In this document: positions 1 to 11,639 of the stretch, piece after piece | Layout of the letters: every line of letters starts with the position of its first letter | Numbering within the stretch: the first letter of the stretch is position 1 | NCBI GenBank assembly: GCA_024752435.1 | Contig: CP103035.1 | Coordinates: forward strand, 1,612,001 to 1,676,000 | Source: Allantophomopsis cytisporea | Lineage: Eukaryota > Ascomycota > Leotiomycetes > Phacidiales > Phacidiaceae | Length of the DNA stretch: 64,000 bases | Direction: 5' to 3' | Translations under genes and position numbers: made by a program | Notes under the pieces: generated by a model | What the model was told of the DNA's origin: nothing | The model's database searches: none | What the model saw: the letters and a program-made list of their open reading frames with translations, nothing else

Positions 1-220
1 TAAAACCTTTCGCCTCGTGTTGGTGTTTTCGATTCCGTAACCACTGTTTGTAGGACCATTTTTCTTGTTCCAACTTCGAGATAGATTCTTCTATCTCATT
101 CTGATGCTCACGGGCATTCTCCTCAGTATTGTCCTTCTCACCATATATCGTGTTGCTGGAAGAGGAGAGCCGGCGCCCGTCAACTCCAAGGTCTGTAGCT
201 GAGGTGGGTGTGGCAGCCAT
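1..220 (-). CDS. 5' end of a protein gene running off the left edge
   Basis: An ATG at 218-220 (minus strand) opens a frame of 73 codons with no stop before the window ends. The encoded N-terminus begins MAATPTSATDLGVDG, has a Ser-rich patch, then a strongly charged segment rich in Glu, Lys, Asn and Gln (about residues 28-70, including EEARE-like and SKLEQEKW-like stretches) that could form a coiled coil. I do not recognise the family. A possible donor (GTGAGAA, near base 140) could split the frame, so the part after about residue 26 is less certain. The promoter would lie in the gene-free stretch to its right. Confidence 0.45.
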   Translation of the reverse strand, partial: MAATPTSATDLGVDGRRLSSSSNTIYGEKDNTEENAREHQNEIEESISKLEQEKWSYKQWLRNRKHQHEAKGF

Positions 221-1932
221 GATCATATGCTACAAGGCCGATGCCCAAATGGCAATTGATGATTATTCGTGGACTCTTGCCACTGTATTGATGACGAATA
301 TTGAAATCGGTAGTAGGCAGCAAATAGAAATTGTATTAGTTTGGCCGCTCTTCTTGGCTGGTCGGTCAAGTCCAGAATACATCCAAAAAGAAGCGAATCT
401 CTATTCCTTTATATCACTTATATCACTCTACCTATTACAAAGGTCTCGGATTCCCTTGAACTAAGATCCGCTTCTAAGTGGAGTCAAGGATTTCTTTTTC
501 CTGATAGAGTAGATAGTGAGCCCCATCTTGTACAGTGCCGTAAGGCGATATCTATGTACTAGACCAACTAAGAAACCATTCTAGAACGTTATCTAGCGCC
601 ATTTACACCATCTGTTTTCAATCAACTAGTTTCTGACTCAATGCTGGAGCGTATAACACACATCGCTCCAGTGATCATTCAGGGGCATCTCAGCAGCCAG
701 TCAAGCGGCTGCTCTATTGCAGACGATCCTACGGACATTGAGCCACGCTTCAAATTTGACTCCACAAATCTCGAAAACTTAGGACTAACTTTTTCCATTA
801 TTACAAGGGTTAGAGCATTGTGTTCCTTGGTGGCGCCTACGAATTAAGGATATACGGATGCGAATGTGCGTCGATAAGCGGATATGCGGATATATGGATA
901 TATGGATGGATGTACGGATATATTTTGTCCGAGAAGTGTCTGCTAGTTTCAAAAAAAGGTGCGACAATAAATTCATGGCTACTTCAGCACATGCTGGAAT
1001 ATTCCCTATGGCTTCTACGTATGATGTGATCTTACCTAAGATTTCCCAGACGTTATCGAGATAATCGGTGCATGGTCACTTCGTGCAGGGAGACGCAGCA
1101 GGGTTTGGGTACTGCATTAGTTGAAAGAGGGAGAGAGCAGGACTCTTCTCTGCAGCTCTTTAGATACTACATAGTGGTGCACTGTATGCCCAATCTGGTA
1201 ACACAGTGAACGTGAGAGGTTCTTTCCCTCTGGTAAAGCAAATAAGGACTGGTATTAAGTACATGTGCTGATGAGTATTTGTGACTTTTACCCTCATTCA
1301 AGCACATACATGAAGTTTGAGCCGAGCAGCCATCCTGTAGAAATCTAGCTGCTTTATTGGAGCACAAAATATTGCACCGTTTCTCGTATACTTGTCTGGT
1401 ACTGAAAACCAGCAGACTTGATTTTGCAAGTTTTCGGCATTAGTTTACCTGCTGGGTTGTGATACTCAAGCATTCGAAGGATCTAGTATATAGAACCAAA
1501 CTACATCAAATGAGACAAGAATGGACGGGGCTCCGTATAGTGAGAGGTCAGAAAACGTCGGATACAAAACGTTTCTTCGTTTTTGTCGATGGATTGTTGT
1601 ACTCTGTGAAGGTATATAGTAAATCGATAGCTTGCTGAGATATAAAAGTTCAGAATATAATTCCATGCATACTACAGTTCCATTTCTTTGGTACCGCATC
1701 AGAACTTCTGGAAAAGCTGAGAGATGGCAGTCTTCGGGATAAGAGCAAAACGGTTGAGTTCAAGGTTTGTGATATTTTGTAGCGGAATAGCTGAAATTGG
1801 CCGGGAGAGTTGAGAAAAGTTGAGTATGAGGGGATGGTTGAATACAAGTCATATAGCTCTACATCTTGCACTCACTGAACGCTGGTTAACACAAGTTACG
1901 TTAGCAGTTTGGACTTCTATTGAAGGACTCGA
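221..1932. other. gene-free stretch with a degenerate satellite-like patch
   Basis: No convincing gene. A degenerate short repeat built on GGATAT/ATATGG occupies about 847-922. The short open frames here, including two minus-strand ones at 1466-1871, have no family signature and no splice pattern joining them. Confidence 0.6.
847..922. repeat. degenerate GGATATATG-type tandem repeat
   Basis: Repeated GGATAT, CGGATATG and ATATGGATG words recur about every 8-12 bases over some 75 bases. It looks like a decayed micro/minisatellite. Confidence 0.6.
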
Positions 1933-4304
1933 CTAAAACTGAGGCCCAAGGCTACTTGCAAAATTATCAAACTCCCAATTCATGTGGTATAAACTCGGGT
2001 TGAAATGCTCAGGCTCAGGGACGGCATTTTGGCTCATATAGTTGCCATCCTCGAAAGTTGCCCAACCAGCAGCAAAGTTGAACACAGTATCCAAGGGGTT
2101 TCCAGCTACGTCAGTACCATCAAACGCATTATTCTCTTCAAAAGAGAAGAATTCATGACTGGCTGGGGTCAACGAAATCGGATGATCTCCTCCTGAACTC
2201 AACCTTGGGGAAGGTACTGGAGAAACCTGCTCAAGAGCCTCAAGTAGTCTCTCTATGGAATATGTATTGCTTGTGTTGGCCGCTCCAGCCACCAGCCTCG
2301 AAAGACATTTCAGCCCAGCCTTCACGCCTGATATATTACGAGTTCGAGCGCTTCTGTCACGCAAAATATCGTACACCAACAAGAAGCATGCTCCTTCTAT
2401 ATAAAAAGAGTATAACCTCAAACCCTATATTCAACATTTAGCCCGAAATGATGCCGTTTCTGATAGGTTTCACATACCCGAGTAACAGCGTTCTGGTCAA
2501 TTGCCTTTGCAATGAAGCGTATTGATGCGAATGCTGCATCTACAGCATGTTTGCATGCTTCCAACAGCCAGGGAAAGCTTTCATTTACTGGTGGAATATT
2601 GCCTTCCGCTTTGCCGCTGGTATTTGAATTCGACTTTTGCCAATTGACATGTGCAACCAAGAATGGTCTAAAAGTCAGGAGCGAGGTATGATGATATACT
2701 ATCAAGTTCAATTAATAAGTTTTAATATGACGTCAACCAGAGAGCCTCACTGTTCTCAACAAAGACCTGCTTGATATCAAGATTATTAGATTCCGAGGAT
2801 CCTCCAATAGTAATCCCTAAGTTCTCTTCAATATCGATTGCAAACTTTCGAAGTTCCCGGTGTATGTTTTGAGCTTTTCGACACATATCTAGTAGCGAAG
2901 ATTGCTGGTGTGTATTGATTAATGTTGTAGAATCCGCCATTATATCAGAAATTTTAACAAGGGCTAATATAAATGGTTGATCATCAGGATATGGGGTGCC
3001 GATACTACCTCTCGTGATGGAGCTTGGTCTCCCTAAGATCAAGCATATTAGACTATAAAAGCTTCAGTTACCGCTGGGATCTACCGTAAATAGCCAACAT
3101 TTGGTAAACTCACGATTCAAAGAAATACAGACACCATATAGTAGTTCGTCTCTCTTGCTGCAATGAAAGCTTGCTCTGATCTGTTGGAGTTTCTCTATGT
3201 AGACCTGTTGCATAAGCTTTTCGTACAGCCGTGCCGAGATATAAGTAAGCTGAATTAGGACGACCGAGAATAGCCTCATAGTGTGCGTACATCACATTTA
3301 GTTAGATTAGAGATTAAGTATCAAAGGTTCTGGGTAACTTATCAAAAGTAAGGACAACTGGACTGTCTGTAAATTTACAACATGATCGAGTGTTCTAGCC
3401 ATGTGTCTAGCCTTTTCCGCTAGCATTTCTGCCCAGGCAGTATCATCTCTCATTGTGGCACCAATAGCTAAGATAGCCATCAAAATAGCACTGTCATCAG
3501 TGCCGAGTGAACCTACTGAGGTACTATTGTATAGTTGCCTAGCCATTTGACTCAGTTTAGATAGCGATGTGAAGGGATGAAGATGATAAATAGTGTTGCT
3601 GTAGTCCTGCAAAAAGCGTTCTACAAGATGATCGGACATGAACATTACAGGCGATGATTCTGTATAGCTGGTCGGATGATTCGAACCGTCGCGTGTACCA
3701 AAGAATAAAGAACGCTGTCCATAAAGGTCCAATTCTGTTCCTTCTTCCTTATCTCTCGGGTGCGCATCTCTAGAAAGACTATGATGAATTTGCTGCAAGA
3801 ATGAGAAGTTGGACGAGGGACCATAATAAAGTTGGAGTATGCAGGCAGCTGATGTAACCTGTGTCGCAGATATGCTTTTGTTGATGCCTGTAGTATTTGG
3901 TTGATTATCTTGTGGCAGAGGTGCGCTGGCTGGTATATTTGGGAAATCTTGATCGGGTGCATGAGGCTGATATACGCTCTCTTCTCGAACTTCGCTCAAT
4001 GGCTGTTGTTGCGGCTGAGATTGTGATGTTCGTTTGGTTGACTTTCGGTGACGTGCCATGGATCGGTAAGTGCATATCGCAGACATCTGTTTACAGTTTT
4101 TACAAATGGAAGCACCATCGCATTTGACCTTTCGTCGACGGCACTCCTGGCAAGCCTTTGATATACGATGATGCGTCTGTTTCCCTACATTTGGGAGAAG
4201 GTAAAAATAAGCATATGGAAGCAATATAACCGCAGAAGGCGCGGGTCAGAAATAAGAGATGGAAGATCCTACGAACCGACAGCATCTTCAACTGGAGAAT
4301 CCAT
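1933..4304 (-). CDS. Zn2Cys6 transcription factor (one junction unresolved)
   Basis: Fungal binuclear-cluster regulator, presumably nuclear. Best model: exon 1 4304-4277 (ATG, MDSPVEDAV), exon 2 from 4184 with the zinc cluster spaced C-x2-C-x6-C-x5-C-x2-C-x6-C (ACQECRRRKVKC then CKNCK), a basic linker and Gln/Pro-rich stretch. It ends near 3356 after LQTVQLSLLLI. The fungal-specific middle homology domain continues as AHYEAILGRPNSAYLYLG (exon to 3114), then 3052-2751, 2698-2478 and 2424-1933 (stop TAG). The last four exons join in frame with good GT-AG sites. The junction between about 3356 and 3285 does not: the frame changes, TAA lies at 3307, and no AG acceptor precedes the conserved AHYE block. 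The gene may use a non-canonical site or be disrupted. Regulated genes are unknown. Confidence 0.8.
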
Positions 4305-6229
4305 GGCTAAGCCTGATGGCTGCGAAGTCAAACCGCCAAGTAGGCAAATGGCTTGCTAATTGCTTGTTGCTTCAGAGGCTTTCTGCGAGGAAGTATGAGA
4401 GATATGCTGGATTCGACGGGCGGGTAAAACATAATAAGGTAAGTATTGCAGAGATATGTAATGTACATATATCTTTTTGGACAATACAGATGACAACGCT
4501 AGAGAACTAGCCTTCCTCCTACCCATGGTGCCCGGTCTCCCTTATCCAGAGGATCAAGAATCCAACGCTGTACTAGTGGACTCCACTTCATTATGTAAAT
4601 CCCGATCTCCATCTCATCTTGCTCAACACTTACTTCTTCACGAGATATCAAGGAGAAGATCCACAAGTTTATTTTGGTTGAAGTTTGCTGGCTCTTCCCC
4701 GACTTTCTTGACATTTATTTACTCAGAGAAGACAAAATGCGGTTCGATCAATTTACCAACGCCTCGGCGGCTCACGCTCACCCCAGTATTTTATTTAGCG
4801 TCGGAACATTGTTCATCAATACTCGTTCTACTTGGCTAGTTTCTACTGAGAGTCTCTACTTTCTCTGCCGGAGCATTATGAGGCTGTATTGCGAAGTAGC
4901 TTCAATGATAAATTCTCTTGGGTATATGGTTGTCTGTCACAGTAACCGCATTCAATTGCATTGTAAATCATGCTGCTGTAAAGGCAGTCATACAATTCCT
5001 GGTCTTCGAAAAGTGATATTTATCTAATGAAATTCAATCTCGTTCTTGAATTGTGTTCTCGTTACTGCCAATTCTACAAACTTACCACTTTTATGTGTGT
5101 AGAGGATGCCGGGTGATCGTATCATCCATACTTAGTATATATTCTTGTCGAATTGTTATGGTTTGTAAATCCAAGTGATCAGAGTAATAAATCTTCATTA
5201 GCTGTTTATTAATTCCGTAGTCTTGTACAGCAGTTGGATTCCCAAACAACAGATTTACGTACATCCGGGTTTAAAGGTACCTCGAATCTCCTCATTCTAC
5301 TGCTCGCATATGCTCCGTCATGAAAGTCGTCGATATAATCTCCAGATACCCAGCTTCTTCCTGGTTCCTTTCTCAAATTATATCGAGTACTAACATGACA
5401 TCCCTTCATCGAGGTAAATCACTACTATCGTGGCCTCGCACTTATTTCAAGCTCACATAATCCGGTTGTCTCATCTCAAACTATATTGTCAAATCGACTT
5501 CACTTCTCCAAGACCTTGCCAATTAAATACCACATGACGCCGTGGTATGACCTCGTTCTAGGCCCTCGGCCCTCGGCCACCATCCCGGTGTCATATCTTT
5601 CACTTTGACTTCGATACCATCTTCTGTGCATAGCAGTGATGCCCGGGGATTTAGGCCTCTGCTCTTAACCGTGAGGTATTGAGGGAGTATATCAGGTATC
5701 TTATAGTAACTGACATATAGGTGCATATTGATGGTAAAAAAGTCACTACTAGTACATAGCTGCTGCTATCGTAGTTAGTTGGCGGATAGCTTTTCAAATC
5801 AGCAATCGTTATTAACCTAATTTGCAGCTGAAAATCGTGGCCGGTGTTCGTTAAGATGCACTTTTGTGCTCTCCGAGCGCATGATAGAATTATGTACATA
5901 CTTACGGGGATGTGCCTCGGCTTACAGGCTTCCCCAGATTGAATATTGGTGGCTGTTTTCACGTGCTGTTACTCCTAGCTTACGACAGATGTCTCTCAAA
6001 TACGGTAAGTAAACGACGTAACTACGAGCACTACTTTTCTTTTCTCCGATATCTTACTCCAGTTCCTATATCTGTCTCATCATCAAGTCGTCATTAACTC
6101 TTTATCTTCAACTATCGCACTTATCTCTGCATTTATTCACGGATCCCTTCCTGGACTCGCTTGTATTGCCATAACATCTTACACAAGCACCTTGAACAGT
6201 AGCTTGCACTATCATACACATCGGATATC
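4305..6229. other. intergenic region between the regulator and SCP2
   Basis: No convincing coding frame. Three CCTCGG words occur toward the SCP2 side (5564-5569, 5571-5576, 5915-5920). The 120-codon plus frame at 4477-4839 has no recognisable domain. Confidence 0.5.
5564..5920. promoter_or_regulatory. CCTCGG motifs upstream of SCP2
   Basis: CCTCGG occurs at 5564-5569, 5571-5576 and 5915-5920, about 310-665 bases before the SCP2 start codon. CCTCGG/CCGAGG is the core bound by fungal fatty-acid regulators of the FarA/FarB/Ctf1 type. Function here is inferred only; the hexamer also occurs elsewhere in the window. Confidence 0.3.
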
Positions 6230-6801
6230 ATGTCTCTCAAAAACGGTCAGCCCACCAACGAACATCTAGAAATATAACAATAGGATACGTGTCTAACTTG
6301 ATCAACAGCTGCTTATCCGGCCTCCGAAGCTTTCGATGCCATCAACAGTGCTTTGACCTCATCCGATGCCGAGCGCAAAGATGCAATCAAGCAAGGAAAC
6401 GCTGTCTTCGCATTTACACTCAAGAACAAGGCTGGTGACACTGAGAGCTGGCATATTGATCTGAAGGAGAAGGGAGAGGTAGGAAAGGGACTCGGCACAA
6501 AACCAACAGGTAAGATACTTTTTATTGTACCATTACAGTATATTGCTTCGGAAATATGCTTGTATGATCCGATACGTAACTTGACCCTAACTGTATACGT
6601 ATCTCAAAACTTGAATCGATACTTACTATTAGCCTAGTGACCCTCTCCCTCTCAGATGACGATTTTGGCAAGTTGGTCAGCGGAAAGGCAAATGCGCAAC
6701 GATTATTTATGTCAGGAAAGCTCAAGGTCAAGGGAGATGTGATGAAGGCTACAAAGATGGAACCAATCCTCAAGAAGGCTCAAACAAAGGCCAAGTTGTA
6801 A
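6230..6801 (+). CDS. SCP2 sterol/lipid carrier protein, peroxisomal
   Basis: Small sterol carrier protein 2 domain protein of 126 aa. Exons are 6230-6245, 6309-6509 and 6638-6801; lengths sum to 127 codons. The third exon must start after TAG at 6637, because only that acceptor restores the family core VTLSLSDDDFGKL and avoids a stop. The whole protein is one SCP2 domain (about residues 12-122), including the lipid-tunnel region FMSGKLKVKGDVMKA. It ends in AKL, a variant of the PTS1 peroxisomal import signal, so it should act in the peroxisome matrix, binding or transferring acyl-CoAs or other lipids. It is a stand-alone SCP2, not the animal SCPx fusion to thiolase. PEX11 follows 820 bases on, in the opposite orientation (convergent). 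Confidence 0.92.
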
Positions 6802-7621
6802 ACAAAGATTCTGGCATTTCAAGCACGCTTTACTTTTCTACACATATAGAACCTCTTTTGATTTGCCTGGCCTGTAACCCTTGTATATCACACCGAGCTA
6901 CCCGAATATAACATTTAAAGAGCGGTCAGCCTTGTCTTTATATTGAAAAACTCCACACCGTACAATACATTTCGTATTTATAGCAAGGTATCGTTCTCGT
7001 AAGCAGTCCTGTGCTGCTCGTTATCCCGCTGATCTGGGCTTGCTCGAGGCGTGCAGCAAAATTCTGAAAAGCTGCCATAAAATTCATATGGCCAATCTTA
7101 TCCTGTAGTATCAAATGCCGGCCGTTTCAATGAAGCCCAACATGAGGCGAAATGATCCAACTTAGAGTGACTTAAACATAGAGGAGAGTGGTCATCGCCT
7201 ATCTGCTCCGGCTTTACTATACTACTCTTTACATAGATTTGCTCTAGCCTTACTACCGATAGTGGGCAGTGCTTTCAGTGGGCTGAAGGTATAACAACAA
7301 TGATTTCTAAGGCTTTCTTCAATGTAAGTGTTCAGTGCCTATTTAGAATAAAGGAGGGTTTTACAGAGATTGTATGATAGGGAGCTTTGTCAAACTCGAA
7401 TTGCTTTAAACTAGCTAAAGAATATATATACCCTTCCTACCTACGTCTCGACATCACTATACCCAGCTTGAACTACACAGTAGAATCAACAACTTTCGTC
7501 ATTCCAAATCTGTAGCATTGACCTCCAACAGCATCAAATTCTCTTCACCAGAAAGAACGTAAACAACATGGTATCCCATACGAAATAATATCCACCAACA
7601 CTATTCCTCACCCTCACCAAT
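6802..7621. other. intergenic, convergent SCP2 / PEX11
   Basis: 3' flanks of two converging genes. No coding frame, repeat or structural signal recognised. Confidence 0.5.
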
Positions 7622-8466
7622 CTAAGCTGTCTTCTTCCACTGCGTATATACACCAATCAATGAGCTCACCGTACCTGCAAGCCCAACGAATCCATCATCG
7701 AAGTTCGCCCATCCAAGCGCAGCAGCCGGCACGGTCAAATCACACAAATCACTGACAAGCTGCAAACGAATTGCATGCCTTTCCCTCTCCAATTTCTTGC
7801 CCTCCACAACGCCCTCCCCATCCTCCTTGCTAACACCTGCCTCCTTCTGTCGCAGCACGTATAGTCCGTAAGCGCCCATGATGGCGGAGAATGTGAGGCC
7901 CGCGAACCACGACTTGTAGGCTTCGCGCTGGAGTCGCTTTGCAGCTGGCGATGGGCGGATGCCCGCCGCGTCTAGGTACGTGATCGCGTCGAAGGTGAGG
8001 TACCCTGCGTAGCCGAGCTGACGGCCAACGGTAAGGTACTTGACTACGGCGTCGTTAGACTTTGTGTCGTACGCTGTTGCTGCCGCTTTGAAATGCTCGA
8101 TGTTCTTGCCGACACGCATAAGTTTGCTGGACCGCGTTAGTATAATTTCTGGAATATCCGCCAATGACAGCTATTGAGACAATGCTATAAAGATGGTAGA
8201 TAATGGGATAGTGTCATAGTCGTTGGATTGGGCACAGTGATAGTTGTAGATAGTTCTGGGTATGCTTACCGTGAAAGCCCAAATTGCTTCTTGATAGCGT
8301 CGAAGGGCGCAATATCCTTTGGCAGGGCATTCGTACGGTAAAGGTACCAGGCGTAGAAGCGCGAGAAGTATTGCAGGGTGCGTAACAACTTGTCACGGCC
8401 AACAGTCGTGGCTACGAATTTGAGGTAGTGGGTTATAGTTGGGTGGTAGATAAGTTGGGTAGACAT
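7622..8466 (-). CDS. PEX11: PEX11 peroxisomal membrane elongation factor
   Basis: Peroxin 11 family, 233 aa, the usual length. It remodels the peroxisomal membrane during elongation and division. Two exons, 8466-8270 and 8126-7622, joined to give GLSRKLMRVGKNIEH, a hallmark of the family. The N-terminal block with GRDKLLRTLQYFSRF, which carries the membrane-bending amphipathic helix, is clear. Hydrophobic segments near residues 145-165 and at the C-terminus fit membrane association. The start ATG is at 8464-8466. Two FarA-type hexamers lie 116-198 bases upstream. With SCP2 and thiolase nearby, it forms a loose peroxisomal neighbourhood. Confidence 0.93.
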
Positions 8467-9468
8467 TTTGAAAGTGGGATAAGGTGTAGTAGTGATAAAT
8501 TCGTTGATATCGTGATGCAGAGTTCTGGTTGTGATGAATTGTTGTTCAGTTTGGTGGTGAAGTAGTAGGGGACTTAGGTAGCCTCGGGAATGATCGAGAA
8601 TATGATGTTGTTGATAAGATGTGCTTTGGTTGATGACATGTAGGTTGCTCGTGACGGACCGAGGTTGTGGAAGATGCCGCAGAGTACCGAGTGTATTTAC
8701 AATAGTGCAAGGGTATGCTGGGTTTGCGTCGCACCGAAGTTGACATTAACCGAATAGTAACCAAATCGATGATAAATTTATATAGCTGTATGATTAATAC
8801 ATACAATGATAACGACAATTACAGTAATCGTTACTATTATAAATGTCTTATCGCGCGTGAGCTCAGACTACTCCAATACATATGTGCCATTTTGGCTCTT
8901 AAAAAGGTAATCAACAAGAAGGATGAAGCTGAAACCATGTGCATATCGATCTCTCGATACTAGCCAGATCCTATTTGAGATGGAATCGACTACGAACCTG
9001 GCCCTCTTATTTCGTCAGGAGACATTATGATTGCTTCGTATATTTCATTACTGATTATAGTCGATGGCAAGGCATAAATTACAATCCTAGGCAATTCTTC
9101 TCTATTCCACGGATTTTACTATATGTCCGATGTGCCCTCATATCAGAAACAGCTGTGTTGTTCTACGTATGAAATAATACTTGCAACATAACAGCCACTG
9201 CTTCAAGAAGAGTTAAAGAGATGATTCTCCTATCTGTAACTTCAGGCGAGTTAATACCATGTATATAATCGCATAGAATGTGATAAACAGCAACATTGAG
9301 ACCTTATTACCGTATACTTCGTATGATATCCACACAGTCGCGGACTCTTTATACTTTTTCTACCAAAACACTCGAGTAAGAGTGTATACTACACTACATT
9401 ACTGTCGTGGTAAGGGGAAAACATGGACCGCTGTGTAAATATTGTTTGCTCGCTCAGGGCAAGTGCAT
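8467..9468. other. intergenic upstream of PEX11
   Basis: PEX11 promoter on the left, then AT-rich DNA down to the 3' end of MDE1. Contains CCTCGG at 8582-8587 and CCGAGG at 8659-8664. No gene seen. Confidence 0.5.
8582..8664. promoter_or_regulatory. paired CCTCGG / CCGAGG motifs upstream of PEX11
   Basis: CCTCGG at 8582-8587 and its reverse complement at 8659-8664, 116-198 bases before the PEX11 ATG. This matches the core of the fungal oleate-response site bound by FarA/FarB-type Zn2Cys6 factors. Assignment is by motif and context only. Confidence 0.4.
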
Positions 9469-10349
9469 CTATTCCGGCTGGGCGATATTACTAACCCATG
9501 GAAGTCCTAGCTTTTTCATTTCAATTGCCAGTTGGAAGAGATAATCAAGGCTGGACCTATATTAGCAATGGAGTCTGGACATTAAAGTATCATTATGACA
9601 TACCATTCGCACTGAATCTTGGCCTTGTTGACGTTTTCACCCCACACATAGATACCATGGCGGCGGACAAGAACTGCATATGTGTCTGGGAAAGCTTCCA
9701 TAGCCTCTTCTAAACTCTCTGTCAAATCCTCCTCATGTGCCGTGTTTTCAATAACCGGGATTCTCAATGTGTCAAAGTATCCAAGGTTTGGACGCTTGAC
9801 ACCGTCCTTTCCCGGTGGTCGACCAATTCCCTTGATCTGCTCAATATTGTTAATCTCGAAGACGGAATGTTTTGAGCTGCCGGTGCCTGGAGGCTGTGAT
9901 TCGAGGAGGAGAGTAACAAGGACTGCCCATTGCGAGTGAGTGTGGATACAGCATCCGGCATTGCGCTTCGTAAATGCAGCCATGAATAGCGGCGTACACT
10001 GGGATGGCTTAAGGGATGGTGGGGAGCGTAGGTAGACTCGGTTTTTGGGATCTTGCTGTTCTTTGATAGAGAGGACGTAAATATCTTCGGACTTCATAAG
10101 CTCTTTCTGCACACCGGATGGTGCAAGATATACAAGATCGCTGCCTTGAAATCAACAAATATTTCTCTAATGTGTATTTTGCCCCAAGTTGTAGGAGACT
10201 CACTCATCCCGAATGCTCGCTCCTCCGCCAGTTCCAGTAACCCATCCCAATGTCCAGAATTTGCGACAGAGCTCTGGAATCAGATTCGCAGGATGGAGGC
10301 TGTCATTAGACCTGATCAGATGGTCGTTATTATCGTGATTAGCAGCCAT
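9469..10349 (-). CDS. MDE1: methylthioribulose-1-phosphate dehydratase
   Basis: Class II aldolase-fold enzyme of the cytosolic methionine salvage pathway; it dehydrates 5-methylthioribulose-1-phosphate. Exons 10349-10204, 10140-9604 and 9550-9469 give 254 aa. Seen in order: TGTGGGASIRD near the N-terminus, DLVYLAPSGVQKE, the zinc ligands in CIHTHSQW, a third His in RRHGIYVWG, and a C-terminal LDYLFQLAIEMKKLGLP, all diagnostic of the MDE1/APIP branch rather than fuculose aldolases. The last exon is only 82 bases; without it the frame would end in an artefactual tail. Acireductone dioxygenase of the same pathway lies about 17 kb away at 27.5 kb. Confidence 0.93.
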
Positions 10350-11639
10350 GTTTGCAGTTCAAGCTTCAGGCAATTCAAAAGTGGGTAAAGTGATTGATTT
10401 GGATCTATGAGTTTACATCTTCTGAAGTGCTCATAGCAATATGTCGTTGGAAGAAGATTAAAGAAAATTTTAGCGATTGCACTATAGCCGAGGGAAACGC
10501 GCCTTTAATAGAGTGCTCATCACAACACCTTTACAATCTATCCTTATCAGTTATTATAGCGGGGTGGGGAAATACTATGTTGATAGTAACTACATCTACT
10601 TTAATTCATAGGATCTACGTAGGTACACTACACATAAGTAACTAAATATTTATCTCAAAGTTATTTGGAGGTCATTAAGGTTGGAGCCTTAGCAGACTAT
10701 GACAAGCTCATCAACGACCTTGACCAGAAAATGCCGGGCTAGTAGGTAGTAACTATTATTAGCGTTTTGCACAGGAACACTCATCGAAACACAAGCAGAT
10801 TGAATTCGTCATGCTTTGCTTACTATAGCTGTTGTAACTGTAGCTTCTCACCAGAAATTAATAGGAAGTACGTCATAATCAATATAACCTCTTGATCTTA
10901 TATATATCTTACAGCTGTATAGTGTACTAACTTATCGAGATATAATCTATAGTTTATATGTTGCTTCTGTACCGTTGAAAAGCTTCCTTACAGAAACTCC
11001 AATTTCTGTATCTTCCTTTAGTTTTATTAGCTTCTACAATCTTCAGAAATAATTCTACCCGCCTCGGCTCTTCCACCGCTATGATTATGACGTCGTGTCT
11101 CTCGCGCCTGCATGGAAAATGGTGGGGAAAAGTAGCCACGCGAGCCAAAGCGTTAAAGGTGCAAGCCAGGCGATCCCTGAGACAATATCCTGATGGCGGT
11201 ATTGGTATCTATCACAAAGTTTCCCGTTTCAAGGCCAAGTGATAAAGTGTGTCTTCTTAAGACTTTTGGCGTGTTTACTATTCCTTCGAAAATATTGGAA
11301 TCTTAATGTTGTTTTTTTCTACTCATGAATATCACTATTATGTCGGTTTCAATATCGCAAATAGAATACTATATCATCTCCCACTTTTCTTATTACAGAA
11401 AATGTTAATCCATTGCATACTAAAGGATGAGAGTAAGAACTGCTAAACATCCTCAATAGTTTGAGTTCATGAAAACTTTCCCGCTAACCTGTAGCTATCT
11501 ATTTCTAAGTACAAGTCCAACCTTGTCCATGGTCATAATGGTTTTGTAGAAAGGTAAACCCATTTCGCATATTGCTCTCTTTGAACACTTCAATATTAGT
11601 ACAGGATATCGTCATATATACATTCCATCACTCCCCACC
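10350..11639. other. AT-rich intergenic region
   Basis: About 1.3 kb, strongly AT-rich, with the MDE1 promoter at its left end and the 3' flank of the PQ-loop gene at its right. No gene or clear repeat found. Confidence 0.5.

Noticed and set aside
129..464. 111-codon plus-strand ORF near the left edge
   Set aside because: It overlaps the better minus-strand gene start at 220 and has no domain or fungal-like composition.
4477..4839. 120-codon plus-strand ORF between the regulator and SCP2
   Set aside because: Low-information composition, no family signature and no flanking splice logic.
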